Assembly: GCF_038900055.1 (NCBI RefSeq)
Contig: NZ_JBBMQM010000001.1
Span: 2,418,001-2,482,000 of the forward strand
Reading direction: 5' to 3'
From: Henriciella sp. AS95
Lineage (GTDB): Bacteria > Pseudomonadota > Alphaproteobacteria > Caulobacterales > Hyphomonadaceae
DNA length: 64,000 nucleotides
Shown: positions 9,946 through 18,566 of the stretch, piece by piece
How the letters are laid out: each line of letters starts with the position of its first letter
Numbering within the stretch: the first letter of the stretch is position 1
Made by a program: the position numbers and the translations under genes
The notes under the pieces: generated by a model
Seen by the model: only the letters and a program-made list of their open reading frames with translations
Database searches by the model: none
Told to the model about the DNA's origin: nothing

Positions 9946-10879
9946 CGTTCAGCTTTTTTACCTCGTCGATGCTCAACCCAATGCCGGCAACACCCATAAT
10001 GTCTTCCAGTTGCTCGAGACTGGTGGCACTGGCAATCGGCGCCGTTACGCTCGGACGTTCGAGCAGCCATGCAAGCGCGATCTGCGCCATCGTCGCATTA
10101 TGCGCCTCGGCAACCTCTTCCATCGTGTCGAGTAGCGCCAAGTTGCGATCGGTCAGCCACTCCTTCATTCGGCCGCCGCGTGGACTTTTGTCTAGATCGG
10201 CTTCGCTGCGGTACTTACCGGTCAAGAAGCCCATGGCGAGCCCGAAATATGGAATGACGCCAATTCCGTTCTTGAGGCATAGGTTTTCAAGATCGCCGAC
10301 ATAATCGTCCCGGTTCATCAGATTGAGATGCGGCTGCAGGACGGTGTACGACGCTCGGCCATCTTCCTGACCCGCTTCGAGCGCTTCGGCGAGCTGTTTC
10401 GCATCATAATTCGAGGCCCCAACGAATCGCACCTTGCCCTGATCAATCAGTTTCTGGTGCGCCTTAAGCGTTTCCTCGATGGGCGTGTCCTCATCGGGCG
10501 CATGAGAGAAATAAAGATCGATATGATCGGTCTGCAGACGCTTTAACGACGCCTCGCAATTCTCGATGATCCGATCTGCTTTGAGGCCGACATTCCCGTC
10601 ACCCATATCCATGCCGACCTTGGTGATCAGGAACAGCTCATCGCGGCGCTTGTCGGCGGCCAGCCACTCGCCGATCACCGTTTCGGACTCGCCGCCCTTA
10701 TGGCCCGGAATCCAGCGCGAATAGACATTGGCGGTATCAACCGCATTGAAACCGCCATCGAGGAAAGCGTTCAGAATATCGAAGCTGGTCTCTTTGTCCG
10801 CTGTCCAGCCGAAGACGTTTCCGCCCAGGACAAGCGGGGCAATTTTTGCGTCGGGTTGGCCGAGAGTGCGCATGTCCAT
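9938..10879 (-). CDS. Aldo/keto reductase
   Basis: A 313-residue NADPH-dependent aldo/keto reductase of the TIM-barrel superfamily. The ATG at 10879 is chosen because an AGGAGA site lies just upstream and the protein then begins M-D-M-R-T-L-G, the usual start. The D-T-A-N-V-Y segment holds the catalytic Asp and Tyr. H-I-D-L-Y-F-S-H-A-P-D is the conserved mid-barrel strand. Substrate is unknown. It heads a two-gene unit with the acetyltransferase. A longer reading would run into the region just before the peptidase gene. Confidence 0.88.
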   Translation of the reverse strand: MDMRTLGQPDAKIAPLVLGGNVFGWTADKETSFDILNAFLDGGFNAVDTANVYSRWIPGHKGGESETVIGEWLAADKRRDELFLITKVGMDMGDGNVGLKADRIIENCEASLKRLQTDHIDLYFSHAPDEDTPIEETLKAHQKLIDQGKVRFVGASNYDAKQLAEALEAGQEDGRASYTVLQPHLNLMNRDDYVGDLENLCLKNGIGVIPYFGLAMGFLTGKYRSEADLDKSPRGGRMKEWLTDRNLALLDTMEEVAEAHNATMAQIALAWLLERPSVTAPIASATSLEQLEDIMGVAGIGLSIDEVKKLNDA

Positions 10880-10945
10880 GATGGTATCTCCTGAAACTGT
10901 TACATCAGTCAGGTAGGGTGCTGGCGCACCGTTACCAACCGGCAA

Positions 10946-11932
10946 TTACTCGGCAGCGAAAATTGCCGTTTCCAGCGTCCCGCTCGCGTCCATCATACCG
11001 CGATACATGCCGGCGGAGTTGAAGACAAAAGCATATTGCCCTTCGCCGCCCATGACGATGACACCCCCGTCACCGCCGAGGGTTTCGACCTGACCAAGAG
11101 CGTTTTCTGCTGCCGCCACGATCGTTTCGCCAGCGAGCTCGACGCGCGAACAGATGGTTTTGGCGACACCGACGCGGATGAAGTATTCGCCGTGGCCGGT
11201 CGCAGAGACGGCGCAGACACCGTTCTGGGCATAGGTCGCAGCGCCGATAATGGGCGAGTCGCCGACCCGGCCGGCCGCCTTTGCGGTCATCCCGCCGGTC
11301 GTTGTCGCCGCAGCGATGTTGCCTTGCCGGTCAATCGCAACGGCGCCGACGGTGCCGTGACGGTCTGCGTCGGTACGGGTCTGCTCCCTGAGCACACGGT
11401 CGAGCGCCTGGCTGCGACGCTCGGTTGTGAAATAGGAATTATCGACCATCTCCAGCCCGGCAGTTTCAGCGAAATTGTCGGCGCCTGGCCCGGCGAACAT
11501 CACATGTTCGGACTGGTCCATCACGGCGCGGGCGGCAAGGATGGGGTTGCGCACGCGAGTGACGCCTGCGACAGCGCCGGCATTGCGGTCGCGGCCATCC
11601 ATGATCGAGGCGTCAAGTTCGTGAATGCGGGCAGCTGTCATCACGGCGCCGCGCCCTGCATTGAACAGCGGATCATCCTCCATGGTCAGGACGGCAGCCT
11701 GAACGGCATCGACGGCGCTGCCACCGGAGGCCAGCACATCGCCGCCTGCCTTGAGCGAGGTTTCGAGTGCGGCCGTGTAGGCCGCTTCCCGTTCAACCGA
11801 GAGGTTCTCGCGCAAGATGACCCCTGCCCCGCCATGAATGACGATGCGCCATTCAGGTGTGTCATCGGCATGCGCGGGGGCGTGGATAATCGTGACCATT
11901 GTGGCAAGCGCGCAAAAGACTGAACGGATCAC
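10946..11932 (-). CDS. Isoaspartyl peptidase/L-asparaginase (plant type, Ntn hydrolase), secreted
   Basis: A 328-residue N-terminal-nucleophile hydrolase that cleaves isoaspartyl dipeptides or asparagine after self-processing. A signal peptide (M-I-R-S-V-F-C then A-P-A-H-A-D) points to the periplasm. I-H-G-G-A-G-V near residue 32 is the family opening. The processing site and nucleophile threonine lie in R-H-G-T-V-G-A-V-A near residue 198, followed by the T-T-T-G-G-M segment. The residues needed for activity appear intact. Cytosolic forms lack a leader, so export is the notable point. Stop and next start are 2 bases apart from the small downstream protein. Confidence 0.88.
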   Translation of the reverse strand: MIRSVFCALATMVTIIHAPAHADDTPEWRIVIHGGAGVILRENLSVEREAAYTAALETSLKAGGDVLASGGSAVDAVQAAVLTMEDDPLFNAGRGAVMTAARIHELDASIMDGRDRNAGAVAGVTRVRNPILAARAVMDQSEHVMFAGPGADNFAETAGLEMVDNSYFTTERRSQALDRVLREQTRTDADRHGTVGAVAIDRQGNIAAATTTGGMTAKAAGRVGDSPIIGAATYAQNGVCAVSATGHGEYFIRVGVAKTICSRVELAGETIVAAAENALGQVETLGGDGGVIVMGGEGQYAFVFNSAGMYRGMMDASGTLETAIFAAE

Positions 11933-11934
11933 GT

Positions 11935-12078
11935 TTAGTCTTTGCTCTTGTCAGCAACAGCAGATCTGGCCGGCTCGAGCCGCGCCTCCGCCTTGTCCAG
12001 AAGACGCGAAAACTTCGGAAGGATGACGGAATCGATAAGCACGAAAATGGCGATGCCGAGAGCGATGTTCCAGATCAT
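11935..12078 (-). CDS. 47-residue single-pass membrane protein
   Basis: A short open frame of 47 residues from an ATG at 12078 to a TAA at 11935. It opens with a hydrophobic segment (M-I-W-N-I-A-L-G-I-A-I-F-V-L-I-D) and continues into a charged amphipathic tail (L-L-D-K-A-E-A-R-L-E-P). Its stop is 2 bases from the isoaspartyl peptidase start. The ribosome site is weak (GGACC). It resembles the 46-residue protein upstream in hydrophobic pattern and in an F-V-x-x-D core, which supports a real gene. No function is known. Confidence 0.55.
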   Translation of the reverse strand: MIWNIALGIAIFVLIDSVILPKFSRLLDKAEARLEPARSAVADKSKD

Positions 12079-12221
12079 TAGCGGGGTCCAATCAATTGCC
12101 TGCCTCAGTGTTCCCGCGCCGCGAGCGGTTTTTCAAGGGCCGCGCAACAATCTTCCGGGTCATTGCTTCATTTTACCTGATCGCATTGGACGGATCAGGG
12201 TATTTGTCGGCGTTTCAAACT

Positions 12222-12362
12222 TCAGCTGTCGTCGCGGTGCTCATCTTCCAGCGTGCGCAGGCCCGGCTGGGCATTGCGGTTCTGGCGTTTGAACAGCCAG
12301 GCCAGCACGATCATGTCCAGAACCACGAAAGCCATTATGCCAATCACGATCCAGATATTCAT
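12222..12362 (-). CDS. 46-residue single-pass membrane protein downstream of valS
   Basis: A 46-residue frame beginning 15 bases after the valS stop with a clear AAAGGAGC ribosome site. Residues 3-25 form one membrane segment (I-W-I-V-I-G-I-M-A-F-V-V-L-D-M-I-V-L), followed by a basic then acidic tail (F-K-R-Q-N-R ending E-H-R-D-D-S). The good ribosome site, the tight spacing to valS and the likeness to the next small protein argue for a translated gene. The role is unknown. Confidence 0.6.
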   Translation of the reverse strand: MNIWIVIGIMAFVVLDMIVLAWLFKRQNRNAQPGLRTLEDEHRDDS

Positions 12363-12377
12363 GTTGCGCTCCTTTGG

Positions 12378-15269
12378 CTAGGCAATCGAGGCTAATTGGT
12401 CGCGCGCAGAGGCGAGCTTGGCAAGCGTGGCTTTCCATTCAACCACGCGTTCGCGATTTTCCTCAACGATTTCTGGCGGCGCCTTGGAGACGAAGTTCTC
12501 GTTCTGGAGTTTCTTCTCAGTGCCGGTGATGTCCTTGTCGAGTTTCGCCATCTCCTTGTCGAGGCGGGCGATCTCGTCGGCAGGCGTGATGAATTCCTCG
12601 ACTTCGAGGGCGATAGTCTCGTCACCAGAGGCGATCGTCACGGCACCGGCGGGCTTATCATCCGCGATGGCGAAGGCCGAGAGGCGCGCCATCTGTTTGA
12701 TGGCCGTTTCGTTCTCGCTGGCCCAGCCTTTCACCTTGTCGGACGCGCCGATAAGGGAGGCCGCAATCTGCGAGCCAGCGGGGACGTTCAGGACAGAGCG
12801 GGTCGAGCGAATTTCGGAGATGGTATCCAGAACCCACTGAAGTTCCTCTTCAGCATCTGTGTCAGCCCACGCGCCTTTGAAGTCTGGCCAGGACTGCCTC
12901 ATCAGGAAGCCCGGACGTTTGCGCGCGTCGTCTTCCGTCTGTTCCCAAAGCGCTTCTGTGACGAACGGCGTGATCGGATGGAGGAGTTTCAGCGTCTGGT
13001 CGATGACCCAGCCGCATGTCTTGCGCGTTTCGGCCTTGGCCGCCTCGTCCTCGCCGTTCATGACGGGCTTGATCAGTTCGATGTACCAGTCGCAGAGGAC
13101 GTTCCAGATAAACTGGTAGAGCGCATCGGCGGCTTCGTTGAACTTGTAGGCTTCAAGCGCGGCGGTGACGGCGTCTGCGGCCTCGGCGAGCTCTGCGGCG
13201 ATCCAGCGATTGAGTGGGAGTTTGAGGTCGCCGGGCTGAAGGTTGTGGCCGAACTCGCACTGATTCATCTCAGCGAAGCGGGTCGCGTTCCAGAGCTTGG
13301 TGGTGAAGTTGCGATAGCCTTCGACGGCCTGGTTGGAGAGGCGGATATTGCGGCCCTGGGCGGCCTGGCGGGCGAAGGTGAAGCGCAGCGCGTCGGCGCC
13401 ATACTCATCGACCAGTTCCAGCGGGTCCATGGCGTTGCCCTTGGACTTCGACATCTTCTGGCCCTTCTCGTCGAGGACGAGTGCGTGGATGTAGACATCG
13501 TGGAACGGGATTTCGTCCATGAATTTGAGGCCCATCATCATCATCCGGGCGACCCAAAAGAAGATAATGTCATGCGCGGTGATGAGCACACTGGTCGGGT
13601 AGAAGGTTTTCAGATCCTCGGTCTTCTCAGGCCAGCCCTGCGTCGAGAACGGCCAGAGGGCGGAAGAGAACCAAGTGTCGAGGACGTCTTCGTCTTGCTC
13701 AAGGCATATGGGGTCACTTTTGTATGCCGCGCAGACAATCTCTACGATTTCATCTGGCACGTTCTCATCATGATAAAATTGCTGGTAGTGTGACTTGGCC
13801 TGCTCGACGGCCTCTTCCCTGGACACCGCGACAAAAGGTTTGCCATCCGGGCCATACCAGACTGGAATCCGATGCCCCCACCAGAGCTGGCGCGAGATAC
13901 ACCAGGGCTGGATGTTCTCCATCCAGTTGTAATAGGTCTTGGTCCAGTTCTCGGGCACGAACTTGGTCTTGCCGGAGCGCACCGCCTCAATGGCGGGCTT
14001 GGCGAGCTCTTCGGCGTTCACGAACCACTGGTCCGTCAGCATCGGCTCGATCACGACGCCGGAGCGGTCCCCGAAGGGCTGGGTGATCAGCTTGTCCTCG
14101 ATCTCGATCATCAGGCCGTCGGCATCGATATCCTCGACCACGCGTTTGCGGGCCTCATACCGGTCAAGCCCGCGATAGGCTTCCGGAACGAGGTTGAGCG
14201 CATCGATCTCAGCTGTTGTGGCAGATTTACCGCCCGCGATCTCTTTCGCCGCAGCCGCGCTCTCTTCATAGCTTGGGCCATCCGTACGCATGCGCGCTTC
14301 GACATCCATGAGGCGGTACATCGGGATATTGTTGCGCTGCGCGACGCCATAATCGTTCTCGTCATGCGCACCGGTAATCTTGACCGCGCCGGAGCCGAAG
14401 TCCGGGTCCGGATAGTCGTCCGTAATAATCGGGATCAGACGGCGATGCTCTTTCGGGCCAACCGGGATCTCGCACAGCTTGCCGACAATTGGGGCGTAGC
14501 GCTCATCATCCGGATGGACCGCCACAGCGCCGTCGCCGAGCATTGTTTCGGGGCGTGTCGTGGCGATGGAGATGTAGTCGCGGGTTTCTTCGAGCGTGAT
14601 GTTCCCGTCCTCGTCCTTCTCGACATAGGTGTAGGTCTCGCCGTCCTGGAGCGGGTATTTGAAGTGCCACATGTGGCCTTTGACATCGCGGTTCTCGACC
14701 TCGAGGTCCGATATCGCCGTCTGGAAGTGCGGGTCCCAGTTTACCAGGCGCTTGTCGCGGTAGATGAGGCCGTCCTCGTAGAGCTGCACGAAGACCTTCT
14801 TCACCGCGTCCGACAGGCCCTCATCCATAGTGAAGCGCTCATTGTCCCAGTCGCAGGAGGCGCCGAGGCGTTTCAGCTGGTTGATAATCTGGCCGCCGGA
14901 CTTCTCTTTCCATTCCCAGACGCGGTCTACGAACTTTTCGCGGCCGAGGCTGGCGCGGCTCTCATTGCCATCTGCAGCGAGCTGGCGCTCAACCACCATC
15001 TGGGTCGCGATACCGGCATGGTCGGTGCCCGGCTGCCAGCGCACATTCTTGCCGCGCATCCGCTCGAACCGGATCAGCGTGTCCTGCAGCGTGTTGTTGA
15101 GCGCGTGGCCCATGTGAAGGACGCCGGTGACGTTCGGCGGCGGGATAACGATGGAATAAGCCTCGGCGCTGGTATCGCCGGAGGGACGGAAGCATCCAGC
15201 TTCCTCCCAGCGCTCATAGATGCGCTGTTCGGCACTCGCAGGGTCAAAGCGTTGGTCGAGCATATTCAA
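12378..15269 (-). CDS. valS: Valyl-tRNA synthetase
   Basis: A 963-residue class I aminoacyl-tRNA synthetase that charges tRNA-Val. The HIGH-type motif reads H-M-G-H at 52-55 after P-P-P-N-V-T-G-V-L. The K-M-S-K-S motif is near residue 605. The editing (CP1) domain lies between, and the C-terminal anticodon domain ends in the coiled-coil arm typical of ValRS (L-D-K-E-M-A-K-L-D-K). The protein is full length. popZ, tolC and pcm lie upstream on the same strand, and a terminator separates popZ from valS. Confidence 0.97.
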   Translation of the reverse strand: MNMLDQRFDPASAEQRIYERWEEAGCFRPSGDTSAEAYSIVIPPPNVTGVLHMGHALNNTLQDTLIRFERMRGKNVRWQPGTDHAGIATQMVVERQLAADGNESRASLGREKFVDRVWEWKEKSGGQIINQLKRLGASCDWDNERFTMDEGLSDAVKKVFVQLYEDGLIYRDKRLVNWDPHFQTAISDLEVENRDVKGHMWHFKYPLQDGETYTYVEKDEDGNITLEETRDYISIATTRPETMLGDGAVAVHPDDERYAPIVGKLCEIPVGPKEHRRLIPIITDDYPDPDFGSGAVKITGAHDENDYGVAQRNNIPMYRLMDVEARMRTDGPSYEESAAAAKEIAGGKSATTAEIDALNLVPEAYRGLDRYEARKRVVEDIDADGLMIEIEDKLITQPFGDRSGVVIEPMLTDQWFVNAEELAKPAIEAVRSGKTKFVPENWTKTYYNWMENIQPWCISRQLWWGHRIPVWYGPDGKPFVAVSREEAVEQAKSHYQQFYHDENVPDEIVEIVCAAYKSDPICLEQDEDVLDTWFSSALWPFSTQGWPEKTEDLKTFYPTSVLITAHDIIFFWVARMMMMGLKFMDEIPFHDVYIHALVLDEKGQKMSKSKGNAMDPLELVDEYGADALRFTFARQAAQGRNIRLSNQAVEGYRNFTTKLWNATRFAEMNQCEFGHNLQPGDLKLPLNRWIAAELAEAADAVTAALEAYKFNEAADALYQFIWNVLCDWYIELIKPVMNGEDEAAKAETRKTCGWVIDQTLKLLHPITPFVTEALWEQTEDDARKRPGFLMRQSWPDFKGAWADTDAEEELQWVLDTISEIRSTRSVLNVPAGSQIAASLIGASDKVKGWASENETAIKQMARLSAFAIADDKPAGAVTIASGDETIALEVEEFITPADEIARLDKEMAKLDKDITGTEKKLQNENFVSKAPPEIVEENRERVVEWKATLAKLASARDQLASIA

Positions 15270-15292
15270 ATTCCATCAGGACAATAAACAAA

Positions 15293-15316
15293 AGGCGCGC
15301 CGGTTATGGCGCGCCT
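15293..15316 (-). terminator. Rho-independent terminator after popZ
   Basis: A perfect 9-base inverted repeat (AGGCGCGCC and GGCGCGCCT) with a 6-base loop, followed on the minus strand by a T-rich tail. It lies 29 bases past the popZ stop and before valS, so it should end popZ transcripts and leave valS with its own promoter. Confidence 0.8.
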
Positions 15317-15345
15317 CGTCTCTATATCAAAGAGTGTGAGCTGTT

Positions 15346-16134
15346 CTAGCCTGCCATGCGCGCAATACGGCGGACTTCTTCTTCCACCTTGCGCTCGACG
15401 ATGGCTGGCAGGTTGGCATCGAGCCACTCTTTCAACATCGGACGGAGCATTTCCATCATCAGGCCTTCGAGCGTGTTCGGGTCGCCGCTCTCGGTAGATT
15501 GCTTGACCATCAGCTTGCCAAGCGCACTCGCGGCGGCGCCGGCGATGCGCTCATCGGTGATGCCGCCGCTTTGTGCGGCTGGCGCTTCAGTCTTGCCACG
15601 TAACATGTGCGTTTCCTCGCTATGAGAGACTGGTGCCGGTTCGGCGGCGGGCTCATCTTCTTCTTCGGTGACCGAGACGAACTCTTCCTCAAGATCGGTT
15701 TCGGGCGCCGACAGTGTATCCTCGATGACCGGTTCAGAAACATCCAGATCGACAGCATCGAAGTCGAAATCCTCGAGGTCCGGGTCAACCGGAGCTGCGG
15801 TCTCTACCGCTTCTTCTTCGATGGATTCGGCGGTCAGATTGTCGAACATGTCCTCGTCGACGTCCGTGAGAAGATCGTCATCGTCAGAAAGCGATTCGAA
15901 CTCGTCATCCGGGTCGCTGGCCAATGCCTCAGCGGTGCTGTCTGAATCCTCAAGCACATCATCCAGCGACAGATCGTCGAACTCATCCGGCTCGCCAACC
16001 GATACAGCCACTTTCGGTTCCGGGGCTGCACGCGTCGCCGTCGCGCCGCCCGTGTCGCTATCATCAGCGATAATCTTGCGAATGGAGGCGAGGATTTCCT
16101 CCATTGTCGGTTCTGCTTGCGCTTTGTCGGCCAT
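15346..16134 (-). CDS. popZ: PopZ-like polar organizing protein (DUF2497)
   Basis: A 262-residue protein with the PopZ layout. The N-terminal helix P-T-M-E-E-I-L-A-S-I-R-K-I-I is at about 9-22. A long acidic region rich in D, E, S and few aromatics (about 30-190) matches the disordered spacer. The C-terminal multimerisation helices follow (M-L-R-P-M-L-K-E-W-L-D then I-V-E-R-K-V-E). In Caulobacter, PopZ forms polar hubs that anchor the ParB-bound origin and recruit cell-cycle kinases; the same role here is inferred. The acidic spacer is longer than in the 177-residue Caulobacter protein. A GGAG site precedes the ATG. Confidence 0.88.
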   Translation of the reverse strand: MADKAQAEPTMEEILASIRKIIADDSDTGGATATRAAPEPKVAVSVGEPDEFDDLSLDDVLEDSDSTAEALASDPDDEFESLSDDDDLLTDVDEDMFDNLTAESIEEEAVETAAPVDPDLEDFDFDAVDLDVSEPVIEDTLSAPETDLEEEFVSVTEEEDEPAAEPAPVSHSEETHMLRGKTEAPAAQSGGITDERIAGAAASALGKLMVKQSTESGDPNTLEGLMMEMLRPMLKEWLDANLPAIVERKVEEEVRRIARMAG

Positions 16135-16190
16135 TCCCAGCTCCCGAATGGTATGTTGTCATGTTGCCCTTCTGGGCTACACCGCGTCGG

Positions 16191-16205
16191 TTAATAGGGT
16201 GTTAT
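16191..16205. promoter_or_regulatory. CtrA-like site upstream of popZ
   Basis: TTAA, seven bases, then TTAT: one base off the CtrA full-site consensus TTAA-N7-TTAA. It lies 57-71 bases before the popZ start. A cell-cycle gene is a plausible CtrA target in this group, but a near match of this length also occurs by chance. Confidence 0.3.
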
Positions 16206-16241
16206 GATGGATTCGCTGGACGATTGCACGTCAACGAACAG

Positions 16242-17531
16242 TTAGCGAATGCCAATGCCCAGCATTTCTGGGGATAGACGTCCCATTGCGGCGAGCAACT
16301 GGTGCACGGCGACGTACCGGTCCCGCTTGGCCGTGACCACTGCCAGGCGCGCCTCCAGCAATTGCTGTTCCTGATCCAGGACATCCAGCGTGGTCCGAAA
16401 GCCGACCTTCAATTCTTCCTGAGCGCCTTCATAAGCAATCTCGGCGGCTTCGACCTGCCGCTCCGTCGCTGCAACTGCACGTGACGCGGCCTCATGAGCG
16501 TACCAGGCCTGAGCGACCTGGGCCCGGATCAGACGCTCATTCAACGCAATCTGACTCAGCGCCTGACTGCGCTGGAGCTTGGCTTCGCGCAGGCGCGAGG
16601 CGTTGAGGCCTCCGGTAAAGAGAGGAACGCTCGCTTGGGCCCCCGCCACAAAGTTCGTGTCCGTGAAACCATCGGTATGGTACTCCTGCACGCCGGCCTG
16701 AGCGATGGCGGCAAGCTCGGGCCGAAGGCTTCCCTTGGCAAACTTTATGGCTTCGCGCGCGGCCTGCTCCGCGTGCCGGGCCGCTTCGATGGCTGGATTG
16801 GAATTCAACGCTTGATCAAGCGCCTGTTCGAATGTCGCCGGAAGCTCTGGCGCTGGTGGGACTGGCGCCAGCTCTCCGGCCTCGGTTCCCGTCAGATAAA
16901 CATAATAAGCGAGGCTGCCTTCGAGCTGAGCCTCCGCCGCTGCCAGCTGAGCGCGCCCCCCTTCCAGCCGGGCTTCAGACAAGGCCACATCAGTGCGTGT
17001 GATGTCACCGACCTCAAACCTGTCTTCCGAAGCGGTCAGCTGTCCTTCCAGAAGCTCTATGCTGCTATTGCGGATATCGATGACGGCGCGATCGCGGATG
17101 ATGTCTACATACGAAGTGATCGTGTCGAGCATCAGCGACTGGGTCGCCGCGTCCAGCTGCGCATCAGCTGCGAAGGCGTTGGCTTCGGCCTGTCGCACAC
17201 CTGCTCCAAGACGACCGCCCGAATAGATGGGAAAACGAGCCTCAAGCTGTGCTGAAGCAACCGGCCGGTCACCATTGTTGAAGGCGAACGGACGGCTGGA
17301 GTCGATCGACTCATAAAGGTAGCTGCCGAACACACTGACGGTCGGCTTGCCGCGAGATCGCGCCTGATTGATCCGCTCTTCAGCGATATCGGCGGCGTCT
17401 CTCTGAACGCGAATATCCGGATTGTTGAGGTAGGCGGCGCCGAGCGCGTCCTGAAGCGACTCGCCAGATGCTGGCGGCGCACCAACAAGCAGGAGCGAAG
17501 ACACGCTTGCCAATAGGTATGTCAGCCTCAT
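16242..17531 (-). CDS. tolC: TolC-family outer membrane efflux protein
   Basis: A 429-residue outer membrane factor that would form the trimeric exit duct of a type I secretion or efflux system. A signal peptide ends near residue 23 (P-P-A-S-G-E). The two tandem OEP repeats are visible: N-N-P-D-I-R-V-Q-R-D near 36-45 and its echo N-S-P-like N-S-N-P-A-I-E-A-A-R near 236-245, each followed by long helical coiled-coil stretches. No pump or membrane-fusion gene is adjacent. It lies 105 bases after pcm, with an operator-like palindrome in the gap. Confidence 0.9.
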   Translation of the reverse strand: MRLTYLLASVSSLLLVGAPPASGESLQDALGAAYLNNPDIRVQRDAADIAEERINQARSRGKPTVSVFGSYLYESIDSSRPFAFNNGDRPVASAQLEARFPIYSGGRLGAGVRQAEANAFAADAQLDAATQSLMLDTITSYVDIIRDRAVIDIRNSSIELLEGQLTASEDRFEVGDITRTDVALSEARLEGGRAQLAAAEAQLEGSLAYYVYLTGTEAGELAPVPPAPELPATFEQALDQALNSNPAIEAARHAEQAAREAIKFAKGSLRPELAAIAQAGVQEYHTDGFTDTNFVAGAQASVPLFTGGLNASRLREAKLQRSQALSQIALNERLIRAQVAQAWYAHEAASRAVAATERQVEAAEIAYEGAQEELKVGFRTTLDVLDQEQQLLEARLAVVTAKRDRYVAVHQLLAAMGRLSPEMLGIGIR

Positions 17532-17581
17532 CCCGCATCCTCCTCATCCACTCAACGTAGACTAGGCACGAATTTCAAAAA

Positions 17582-17598
17582 AGTGAACACTGTTCACT
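17582..17598. promoter_or_regulatory. Perfect 8+1+8 palindrome upstream of tolC (operator candidate)
   Basis: AGTGAACA, one base, then TGTTCACT: a perfect inverted repeat flanked by A and T runs, 51-67 bases before the tolC start. The GAACA/TGTTC core with a single-base centre is the style of operators bound by TetR-family repressors of efflux genes. No TetR gene is in the window. Confidence 0.5.
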
Positions 17599-17636
17599 CT
17601 TTTGCTAACGACAGGTAATCAGTGGGGCTCGGCCCG

Positions 17637-18290
17637 CTAGAATGCGAAGCTTTTCTTCTTCCGGAAACCGGGAAGCTCCGGTGGGCAGCCATCGAAGACA
17701 TCGCGATAAGACGTCGTGTCCCCGGCACGTGTATAGACACGGCCGCGCGCCAGATCCCGTCCGACAGGAACCGGTACGCCAAGACGCCCGCCTTCTGCCA
17801 ACTGGCTGAACCAGGCCTCAGGAGCTTCTTCAACGGTGCCCGTGACAAATATGATGTCGAACGGCCCCTGGTCCGGCAGCCCGTCTCTGAGATTGCCCTG
17901 CACGGCCACGGCACGATCGATGCCCAGCTTGCCGAACCGGTCCGACATTTCATCCACGAGGGTTTCGTCATCTTCCAGAGCGATCGCCGTCTCGATGATG
18001 CGCGCCAGCAGGGCCGTTTCGTAACCGGCACCGGCGCCAATCACGAGCGCAATATCATTTGGCTGGGGATCGAGAGATTTCAGCATTTTTCCGAGATCGC
18101 GCGGCGTCCAGAGCGCGCGGCCCTCGCTCGTTTCAATCTCGTATTCCGCATAGGCAATCGCCTGATCCGCTTTGGGGACAAAAGCTTCCCGCGGCGTATG
18201 CAGGAAGGCTGAAACGATTTCAGGATCCGTCACATCATTCGGGCGGACCTGAGTGTCGACCATGGTCTGGCGCATCTTTGCGAAATTCAC
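17637..18290 (-). CDS. pcm: Protein-L-isoaspartate O-methyltransferase family protein
   Basis: A 217-residue protein of the PCMT family, which methylates isoaspartyl residues in aged proteins using S-adenosylmethionine. The GTG at 18290 is used because it gives M-N-F-A-K-M-R-Q-T-M-V-D-T-Q-V-R-P-N-D, the usual alphaproteobacterial start; a GAGGA site lies upstream. The SAM motif I reads V-I-G-A-G-A-G-Y-E-T-A near residue 80. These tolC-linked homologues differ from E. coli Pcm in the N-terminus, so true isoaspartyl activity is uncertain. Confidence 0.82.
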   Translation of the reverse strand: MNFAKMRQTMVDTQVRPNDVTDPEIVSAFLHTPREAFVPKADQAIAYAEYEIETSEGRALWTPRDLGKMLKSLDPQPNDIALVIGAGAGYETALLARIIETAIALEDDETLVDEMSDRFGKLGIDRAVAVQGNLRDGLPDQGPFDIIFVTGTVEEAPEAWFSQLAEGGRLGVPVPVGRDLARGRVYTRAGDTTSYRDVFDGCPPELPGFRKKKSFAF

Positions 18291-18440
18291 GGGGCAGCAT
18301 CCTCTTCAAGGCTCAGACTCGTTTGAGCCTCGCAATATATTAGCCGGCTCCAACTGGCAATGTGACCATATGTGAGAAAGGCCGCTTTCTTCGATTGCAT
18401 GCGGCAAGGCACGCTGCTATCAGATCGCCCTGCTCTGAAC

Positions 18441-18514
18441 GGCCCTGTGGCGGAGTGGTGACGCAGCGGATTGCAAATCCGTGTACCCCGGTTCGATTCC
18501 GGGCGGGGCCTCCA
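18441..18514 (+). tRNA. tRNA-Cys (GCA)
   Basis: A 74-base cloverleaf with acceptor stem GGCCCTG/CGGGGCC, anticodon GCA in the loop TTGCAAA, a T loop of TTCGATT and an encoded CCA end. It marks the left boundary of the purine catabolic region. Confidence 0.96.
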
Positions 18515-18566
18515 GATGCAAGCTTCCAGACAATTCAAGGCAATCACTCGGCCCCTACTCTGGGTC

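Noticed and set aside
11036-11923. 295-residue plus-strand frame opposite the isoaspartyl peptidase
   Set aside because: Antisense shadow; the peptidase has a signal peptide and the Ntn nucleophile motif.
12177-12200. Inverted repeat CCTGATC/GATCAGG as a terminator
   Set aside because: The loop is long and there is no T tail on either strand.
12396-15287. Two long plus-strand frames (465 and 471 residues) opposite valS
   Set aside because: They are antisense shadows of a highly biased gene; valS is certain by its motifs.
18308-18331. Hairpin AGGCTCA/TGAGCCT before pcm
   Set aside because: It lacks a T tail and its distance from the GTG gives no clear regulatory reading; it may be chance.
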